This document shows, one piece after another, positions 58,214 to 64,000 of a DNA stretch of 64,000 nt. The stretch covers positions 1-64,000 of the forward strand of contig JBJTOK010000047.1 in assembly GCA_046074525.1 (NCBI GenBank), in the 5' to 3' direction. Numbering within the stretch: the stretch's first letter is position 1; each line of letters starts with the position of its first letter. Both the position numbers and the translations under genes were made by a program. The notes beneath the pieces are model-generated. The model worked only from the letters and a program-made list of their open reading frames with translations. It searched no databases and was not told the origin of the DNA. The DNA is from JAHEZL01 sp046074525. GTDB lineage: Bacteria > Bacteroidota > Bacteroidia > Flavobacteriales_C > GCA-002722245.

Positions 58214-60067
58214 ATGACTGCTGTTAAAGAGATTAAAGACGTTGTGACCATCTTGTTCGCGGGGGATTCCGGTGATGGTATTCAGCTCACAGGCGGACAG
58301 TTTACAGATACTGCTGCGCTGCTGGGTAATGACATTAGTACTTTTCCTAACTTTCCTGCCGAAATCCGCGCCCCGATAGGTACCGTAGCCGGTGTGTCGG
58401 GCTTCCAGCTCAACTTTGGTAGTGTGGAGATTTTCACTCCGGGTGATCAGTGTGATGTGCTCGTGGTGATGAATGCTGCGGCATTGAAAGTAAACCTGAA
58501 AAACCTGAAGAAAGGTGGTGTAATCATCGCCAATACTACTGGTTTTGATAGCAAAAACCTTCGTCTGGCCAAGATGGACGAAAATTATACTCTGCAAGGA
58601 GATAAAAGACTTGAAGGCTTTAAGGTGCATGAAGTGGATGTGACGAAGCTCACCCGCGAAACCCTGGAAAATTCGGGCCTGGGAACCAAGGCAGTCGACC
58701 GCTCCAAGAACATGTTTGTACTTGGGTTCTTGTACTGGATGTATGACCGCACGATGCAGAACACCATTGAGTTCATCGAAAATAAATTCAAGGGCAAACA
58801 GGAATTGATCGATACCAATATCCAGGTGCTCAAGGCGGGTTTCCATTATGGTGAAACCTGTGAAGCTTTCCCAACTCAGGTTGTTGTAAAACCGGCCAAT
58901 ATTGAAAAAGGAACTTACCGCAATGTCATCGGGAACCAGGCTTCGGCACTGGGCTTGATTGCTGCTGCAAATAAGGCCGGATTGGAATTGTTCTACGGAA
59001 CTTATCCTATCACTCCTGCTTCTGATATTCTGCATACTTTATCACGACATAAAAACTTTGGTGTTAAAACTTACCAGGCCGAAGACGAAATTGCAGCGAT
59101 TTGTTCTGCAATAGGTGCTTCTTATGGCGGTGCGCTTGGAGTTACTGCCTCATCTGGTCCGGGTATCGCTCTCAAGGGAGAAGCCATCGGATTGGCGGTT
59201 TCTTTGGAATTACCACTGGTAATCGTTAACGTTCAGCGCGGTGGGCCGTCTACAGGTTTACCTACTAAAACCGAGCAATCCGACTTGCTGCAGGCCATCT
59301 ACGGAAGAAACGGCGAAGCTCCTGTTCCGGTTATTGCTGCCCAATCTCCAACCGATTGTTTTGATGCTGTATATGAAGCTTGTCGCATCGCGGTAGAGCA
59401 CGTTACACCAGTATTCTTCTTGTCAGATGGATACATTGCCAATGGTTCCGAACCGTGGAAAGTGTTGAAGGGAGATGATTTGCCGAAGATCACTGCAAAA
59501 TTTGCCCCTGAAAGAAAAGAAGGCGATGCTGCTTTCCTGCCTTACAGTCGCGATGAAAAATTAGCGCGTCCGTGGGCTATTCCGGGAACCAAAGGATTGG
59601 CACACCGCATCGGTGGTATTGAGAAAGAAAATCTTACAGGAAATATTTCCTACGATCCGGATAACCACGAATTGATGACGAGATTGCGTCAGGAAAAAGT
59701 GGATAGAATTGCTGATTATATCCCTGAGCAAAAATTGGATAGCGGTAAGGAAGGCGACAAGTTACTGGTGCTGAGCTGGGGTTCTACTTACGGTGTGGTA
59801 AAAACTACCGTGAAGGAATTACGCGAAGAAGGAAAATCCATCGCCCATGCCCACGTACGTTATATGAATCCGCTGCCGAAAAACCTGGGTACTTTGCTAT
59901 CGAAATTCGATAAGATCCTCATGCCCGAAATGAATAACGGGCAATTCGTGAAGATCATCCGTGATAAGTTCCTGGTGCCGGCAATTCCATACAATAAAAT
60001 TCAGGGTTTGCCTTTCTTCACCCATGAATTGAAAGAGAAAATGACCGAAGTGTTGAATGCTAAATAG
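58214..60067 (+). CDS. korA: 2-oxoacid:ferredoxin oxidoreductase alpha/gamma fused subunit
   Basis: Protein of 617 residues. Residues 1-190 are the gamma domain (FAGDSGDGIQLTGGQFTDTA, FPAEIRAPIGTVAGV), and the rest is the alpha domain (GNQASALGLIAAANKAGL, YPITPASDIL, SSGPGIALKGEAIGLAV). It pairs with KorB to decarboxylate 2-oxoglutarate, or a related 2-oxoacid, to the acyl-CoA with ferredoxin as acceptor. The korB start codon follows the stop after 9 bases. Confidence 0.94.
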   Translation: MTAVKEIKDVVTILFAGDSGDGIQLTGGQFTDTAALLGNDISTFPNFPAEIRAPIGTVAGVSGFQLNFGSVEIFTPGDQCDVLVVMNAAALKVNLKNLKKGGVIIANTTGFDSKNLRLAKMDENYTLQGDKRLEGFKVHEVDVTKLTRETLENSGLGTKAVDRSKNMFVLGFLYWMYDRTMQNTIEFIENKFKGKQELIDTNIQVLKAGFHYGETCEAFPTQVVVKPANIEKGTYRNVIGNQASALGLIAAANKAGLELFYGTYPITPASDILHTLSRHKNFGVKTYQAEDEIAAICSAIGASYGGALGVTASSGPGIALKGEAIGLAVSLELPLVIVNVQRGGPSTGLPTKTEQSDLLQAIYGRNGEAPVPVIAAQSPTDCFDAVYEACRIAVEHVTPVFFLSDGYIANGSEPWKVLKGDDLPKITAKFAPERKEGDAAFLPYSRDEKLARPWAIPGTKGLAHRIGGIEKENLTGNISYDPDNHELMTRLRQEKVDRIADYIPEQKLDSGKEGDKLLVLSWGSTYGVVKTTVKELREEGKSIAHAHVRYMNPLPKNLGTLLSKFDKILMPEMNNGQFVKIIRDKFLVPAIPYNKIQGLPFFTHELKEKMTEVLNAK

Positions 60068-60076
60068 TTGACGAAA

Positions 60077-61117
60077 ATGACAGAACAAACTATAATAAAG
60101 AATTCAGGAGCCAAATTGGCTGCCAAGGACTATGCCACCGATCAGGATGTGAGATGGTGTCCTGGTTGCGGCGACTATTCTATCCTCAAGCAGGTACAGA
60201 GTGTATTTGCCGAGTTACAACTCGACAGGGACGAAACGGTTTTTATTTCGGGAATCGGCTGTTCATCACGCTTTCCTTACTACATGAATACTTACGGGAT
60301 GCACAGTATCCACGGAAGAGCTCCGGCTTTTGCGAGCGGTTTGCGTTCGGTAAACCCTGATTTGAATGTGTGGGTAATCACTGGTGATGGCGACTCTTTG
60401 TCGATTGGTGGTAATCACTTCATCCATGCGCTCAGAAGGAATTTTAATTTGAATATTCTTTTGTTCAACAACCAGATTTATGGTTTAACTAAAGGACAAT
60501 ATTCTCCAACATCTGAAAAAGGAAAGGTGACTAAATCCACGCCAATAGGTTCTTTGGATCATCCGTTCAACCCATTGGCTTTATCGCTGGGTGCCGACGG
60601 GACATTCATTGCGCGTTCTATGGACCGTGATCCTAAGCACATGCGTGCCGTATTGCTGCGTGCTGAGCAACACAAAGGAACTTCACTGGTAGAGATCTAC
60701 CAGAACTGTAATATTTTCAACGATGGTGCTTTCTTCACTTTTACTGAAAAAGAAACCAAGGGTGATACAGTGTTGTTTGCTGAGCAGGGGAAACCACTTG
60801 TTTTTGGCGCCAATGCCGACAAAGGGATTAAGCTCGATGGCTTCAAACCAGTGATTGTAGATTTAAAAGATCATTCTGTGAATGACCTTTGGATCCACGA
60901 TGAAACAGATCGCGTTAAAGCTGGTATTCTTACCCGTTTCTTTGATGATTCTTCTAAAGAAGGGGCTTTGCCGCGTCCGTTCGGAGTTTTCTATGTGGAA
61001 AACCGCGATAATTATGAAGATGCATTGATCACTCAGCTCAATAAGAGTATTGAAGCAAAAGGTGCAGGAAATCTCGACGATTTACTCAAGGGAAGCAATA
61101 CCTGGGAGATTAAATAG
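60077..61117 (+). CDS. korB: 2-oxoacid:ferredoxin oxidoreductase beta subunit
   Basis: Protein of about 346 residues; the ATG at 60077 (MTEQTIIKN) is preferred to the TTG at 60068. It has the CPGCGDYSILKQ N-terminal Cys motif, the thiamine-diphosphate motif GDGDSLSIGGNHFIHAL with NNQIYGLTKGQYSPTS, and C-terminal NRDNYEDALI. It partners KorA in the reductive or oxidative TCA step using ferredoxin. Confidence 0.95.
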   Translation: MTEQTIIKNSGAKLAAKDYATDQDVRWCPGCGDYSILKQVQSVFAELQLDRDETVFISGIGCSSRFPYYMNTYGMHSIHGRAPAFASGLRSVNPDLNVWVITGDGDSLSIGGNHFIHALRRNFNLNILLFNNQIYGLTKGQYSPTSEKGKVTKSTPIGSLDHPFNPLALSLGADGTFIARSMDRDPKHMRAVLLRAEQHKGTSLVEIYQNCNIFNDGAFFTFTEKETKGDTVLFAEQGKPLVFGANADKGIKLDGFKPVIVDLKDHSVNDLWIHDETDRVKAGILTRFFDDSSKEGALPRPFGVFYVENRDNYEDALITQLNKSIEAKGAGNLDDLLKGSNTWEIK

Positions 61118-61132
61118 TCTGCAAATTGAGAC

Positions 61133-61171
61133 AAAAAAAATCCCGATGAATTTTCATCGGGATTTTTTGTT
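61133..61171. terminator. Bidirectional terminator between korB and wecB
   Basis: ATCCCGATGAA / TTCATCGGGAT stem with A/T tracts on both sides, placed between convergent genes. Confidence 0.88.
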
Positions 61172-61184
61172 TTAATAGATCTAC

Positions 61185-62297
61185 TTAAGCTTTCGCCAGG
61201 ATCTCTAAAATCTGTTGTGAAGTAGTGCCGTTTCCGTAAGGATTTACGCTGTTGGCAACGGAAGCATAATGAGCCTTATCGTCGATAAGCTTTTTGGTTT
61301 CGGTAACAATTTTCTTCGTGTCGGTACCTACCAGTTTCGCAGTTCCGGCGTCCACACCTTCAGTTCTTTCTGTTACTTCACGCAGCACCAGCACTGGTTT
61401 TCCAAGGCTAGGTGCTTCTTCCTGAATGCCTCCCGAATCGGTTAGTACCAGGAAAGATTTATTCATCAGCCAGATGAGGTAAGGGTACTCCAGTGGAGTA
61501 ATCAGCTTGATATTTTTCTGTGTGAGGTACTTGTGTGCATTCTCTTTGATGTTCGGGTTCAAATGCACAGGATATACAATTTCCATATCGGGATAAGTCG
61601 CCGCAATTTCATTGACAGCCTTGCAGATATCCTTGAAAGGTTCGCCGAAACTTTCCCTGCGGTGACAGGTGAGGAGAATAATTTTTTTGTCGAAATCGAT
61701 GCCCTTGAAATAATCGAAAAATACTTTCTGATCCATCGACTCCACTTTCTTTATGCCTTCCAGAAGCGCGTCAATTACAGTGTTTCCAACAACGAAAACA
61801 TTTTCGTTGATGCCTTCATCGTGGAGATTTTGTTGTGATTTTGGAGTGGGACAGAAATGAAAACGGGAGATTTTTGAAGTCAGGATCCTGTTCATTTCTT
61901 CGGGGAAGGGAGAGTAAATATTTCCGCTTCGTAAGCCGGCCTCAATATGTACTACACTTATTTTCTGATAGTAGGCGGCAATGCTGCCGGCCATTACAGT
62001 GGTAGTATCTCCCTGAACAAAAACGTAATCGAAAGAATCTTTCAGTAACACTTCATCAGTGATTTTCTGGATTAAAGCTGCGGTGAGTGTTGGCAGTGTT
62101 TGTCCGGGCGACATGATATTCAAATCATAATCGGGCTTGATTTCAAAGAAGCTCAGCACCTGGTCGAGCATTTCGCGGTGCTGCGCAGTAACACATACTT
62201 TCACGTCGAAATCCTTGCTGCTTTTAAAAACAGAAACCAGCGGAGCCAATTTAATGGCTTCCGGACGTGTACCAAAAATGAACAATACTTTTTTCAT
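61185..62297 (-). CDS. wecB: UDP-N-acetylglucosamine 2-epimerase
   Basis: Protein of 370 residues that interconverts UDP-GlcNAc and UDP-ManNAc. Family motifs are GTRPEAIKLAP, VTAQHREMLDQVL, HIEAGLRSGNIYSPFPEEMNR, TCHRRESFG, and LTDSGGIQEEAPSLGKPVLVLR. It feeds surface polysaccharide or teichoic-like polymer synthesis. It follows the membrane glycosyltransferase gene on the minus strand by 15 bases. Confidence 0.96.
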   Translation of the reverse strand: MKKVLFIFGTRPEAIKLAPLVSVFKSSKDFDVKVCVTAQHREMLDQVLSFFEIKPDYDLNIMSPGQTLPTLTAALIQKITDEVLLKDSFDYVFVQGDTTTVMAGSIAAYYQKISVVHIEAGLRSGNIYSPFPEEMNRILTSKISRFHFCPTPKSQQNLHDEGINENVFVVGNTVIDALLEGIKKVESMDQKVFFDYFKGIDFDKKIILLTCHRRESFGEPFKDICKAVNEIAATYPDMEIVYPVHLNPNIKENAHKYLTQKNIKLITPLEYPYLIWLMNKSFLVLTDSGGIQEEAPSLGKPVLVLREVTERTEGVDAGTAKLVGTDTKKIVTETKKLIDDKAHYASVANSVNPYGNGTTSQQILEILAKA

Positions 62298-62312
62298 GCA
62301 GAATATCTGACT

Positions 62313-63773
62313 CTAATATCTTTTTCCCTTGAAATCCTCGGCCAGTGTCCTATTTTTTATGGTATCACCTGCTTGCGGATCGAGCTTAAAAGTATAATTT
62401 TTTTCGCCAGATAGGTAAAGGGACAAAAGTTGGGCATCTCCCACTGTAGGACAAACGATGGTGGAGGATACTTCATTGCTGGCTTCAATCTTCTCGCTGA
62501 AAGCCATGTAGGGATTGCTTTCCCTGTGCTTTGGTTCATCGAGATAGAGGCCGTAAATTGAAATAAATCCTATGATTATCTGAATGCTGATTAATGGGTA
62601 GGCTAATTTTTTATTCTTCTCCAGAAGCAAAGCAAAGCCAAACGCCATTGCTATGATAGCGTAAGGCGAAGCAAAAATAGAGTAGAGGGGCTGGTAGGAA
62701 ATAGTGTGGCCGCTACTCATTGCTAGATAGGTTGCAAAGGCATTTTGTGTCAATACAATAATTAGTGCTGCAAAGAGGAATTTTCTTTTTTCTTTTTCAT
62801 TGCGCAAGGCATAAAAAATGAGGAAGAAAGGCAAAATCAGGAAAGGAATGATTTCCCTAATTCTGAATATAGCCTGTAATCCGTTACCAAACTGCTGCAG
62901 CCAAACCTGTATAAGTCCCATGAACATATTGACGGGGGTATTAGGCACTACAAAAGAATCGTCTCCCGGTTGATAATTTTTGGCCATTTCAACATATACG
63001 GCACTTTGATGCGATAATATTTCAAGTCCTTCTGCTCCTCCCAATACCATCCAAACAGCCACCATGGCTATGGCTAAACAGCCCCCTGCAATAAAGTGGA
63101 TCCATTGTTTTGCTCCACGCAGATACAGCAATGCAATCAGGGCGTGGGCAATAAAAACATAGGCACTCAGATAATGGGAAAGTATGCAAAGTCCGCAGAA
63201 CAGTCCGTACCACAACACGCTGCTCCATTTGCTTTCGCCTTTCACCAAAGTGTTCCAGAAGATATAAGTGGCGCAAAGTGTAAAGAAAAGGGTCATGGAA
63301 TAATTCCTTGCCTGATCGGCATAGTTCACCGATAGAGCATGCACTGTCAGTAATAGCAATACAAGGAAGGCAATACGGAAGTTGCTATTTTTCAAACAAA
63401 GGAAAAAAGCCATTAGTAGTGCAACCAAAGAAAAAATCAGCGATAGAAAACGAATGGCAAAGTCAGAAGATCCAAAAGCCTTGCACCAGTAATGCAGCAG
63501 GAAGTTGTAAACTATGGAATTCCCATTGTCTTTAATGGCAGAGGCGAGAACGTTTTCTGTGGTGTTTTTTTCTTTTAATTCCTGGAGGGTGAAGGTGTTT
63601 TTTGCTTCGGGATTATCGTTGTATTTGATTCCATTGGCAATAAGAACAGAAACTTTTTCATCTTCCCAGATGCTGTGATTGCTGATATTAAAGATTCGGA
63701 AAACAAAGGCCAGAACAAGAACCAGAAGAACTAATACTTTTTGAGTACTATTTAGAACCTGCATGCTTAGCAA
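62313..63773 (-). CDS. Multi-spanning membrane glycosyltransferase (PMT/ArnT-like)
   Basis: Integral membrane protein of 486 residues with about ten helices. The first luminal loop carries an acidic pair SIWEDEKVSVL as in GT39/GT83 enzymes that use lipid-linked sugars, with SSDFAIRFLSLIF and DQARNYSMTLFF further on. The C-terminal soluble part is about 90 residues. It overlaps the downstream end of the GT2 gene by 26 bases, and the two likely cooperate: GT2 makes the lipid-linked sugar that this enzyme uses. Confidence 0.82.
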   Translation of the reverse strand: MLSMQVLNSTQKVLVLLVLVLAFVFRIFNISNHSIWEDEKVSVLIANGIKYNDNPEAKNTFTLQELKEKNTTENVLASAIKDNGNSIVYNFLLHYWCKAFGSSDFAIRFLSLIFSLVALLMAFFLCLKNSNFRIAFLVLLLLTVHALSVNYADQARNYSMTLFFTLCATYIFWNTLVKGESKWSSVLWYGLFCGLCILSHYLSAYVFIAHALIALLYLRGAKQWIHFIAGGCLAIAMVAVWMVLGGAEGLEILSHQSAVYVEMAKNYQPGDDSFVVPNTPVNMFMGLIQVWLQQFGNGLQAIFRIREIIPFLILPFFLIFYALRNEKEKRKFLFAALIIVLTQNAFATYLAMSSGHTISYQPLYSIFASPYAIIAMAFGFALLLEKNKKLAYPLISIQIIIGFISIYGLYLDEPKHRESNPYMAFSEKIEASNEVSSTIVCPTVGDAQLLSLYLSGEKNYTFKLDPQAGDTIKNRTLAEDFKGKRY

Positions 63774-64000
63774 TGAGTTTTAAAGTTTGCATGATGGTGC
63801 GCGACACGTTCATCTTGCTATCGCCTATTTTTCTGTCGTAACGCAATATCATTGGCATCTCGTGAACAATGGCACCTGTTTTGCCCATTTTGATAATGAT
63901 TTCAGCCATACAGGCGAAACCTTGTTCTTCTATAAGTTTGTCGCCGTATTTTGCGTTAACCTTATTGAGCATATCTACTTTGTAAGCCCTGAACCCGCAG
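63748..64000 (-). CDS. Family 2 glycosyltransferase, C-terminal part (runs off window)
   Basis: The 5' end lies beyond the window; the frame is open to position 64000. The visible last 83 codons read CGFRAYKVDMLNKV, EEQGFACMAEIIIKMGK, HEMPMILRYDRKIGDSKM, the end of a dolichol-phosphate-mannose-synthase-like GT2 domain. No transmembrane tail follows. The product would make an undecaprenyl- or polyprenyl-phosphate sugar for the neighbouring membrane enzyme. Confidence 0.85.
   Translation of the reverse strand, partial: CGFRAYKVDMLNKVNAKYGDKLIEEQGFACMAEIIIKMGKTGAIVHEMPMILRYDRKIGDSKMNVSRTIMQTLKLIAKHAGSK

Overview
The window looks like chromosome of a Bacteroidota bacterium. Two secreted proteins carry type IX secretion C-terminal sorting domains. 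There is a fused FeoA-FeoB, lipoproteins with short lipoboxes, MORN_2 repeats, a KorAB ferredoxin oxidoreductase and a TTG-N19-TAnnTTTG promoter upstream of hppA. The exact order or genus cannot be told from the sequence.

Layout. 1-2687: a MORN-repeat protein between repeat-rich non-coding stretches, including what looks like a detached tRNA 3' end with its terminator. 2688-13623: a very large secreted haem c/LamG/CBM6 protein, pgeF, feoAB plus a small Cys-rich partner missed by ORF length cut-offs, a second T9SS protein, a Gly-rich lipoprotein and a lone receiver protein. 13699-15137: an intact IS4-family element. 15278-25563: an AT-rich accessory region with a candidate GG-leader peptide operon, an ankyrin protein, a zinc-ribbon protein, a pseudo-gyrase ATPase pair, an ORF6N protein, a DUF4240 protein, an IS remnant, two REP-associated tyrosine transposase (RAYT) units and a toxin-antitoxin-SecB-like chaperone triad. 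Nearly every minus-strand module there ends on a REP-type hairpin, giving a cassette-like layout. From 17848 the island lies between a detached aspS 3' end and the intact one.

25675-30652: gatC-gatA-gatB, with gatB fused in frame to a complete aspartyl-tRNA synthetase, an apparently covalent transamidosome. 30965-42758: lipoprotein, folA-thyA-bifunctional nuclease operon, etfAB, pdhB, membrane pyrophosphatase with a Cys/His-rich tail, and a Na/Pi cotransporter. 42096-49534: a full phosphate regulon (phoU, pstBACS, a phosphate porin, divergent phoBR) with two matching candidate Pho boxes built on TTAAC repeats every 11 bp. 49863-57598: an operon of glycosyltransferase, Crp-like regulator, HD hydrolase and divergent CoaD; then trmB, two Gfo/Idh/MocA proteins, an alkyltransferase-like protein, and mrp with a NifU-type scaffold. 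57702-64000: a frameshifted lipoprotein gene, korAB, wecB, a multi-spanning glycosyltransferase and the end of a GT2 gene that runs off the window.

The strongest leads are the GatB-AspRS fusion, the REP/RAYT cassette-like island bounded by aspS ends, the toxin-antitoxin-chaperone triad, the catalytically dead GyrB-like protein with its partner, and the 38-residue GG-leader peptide operon.
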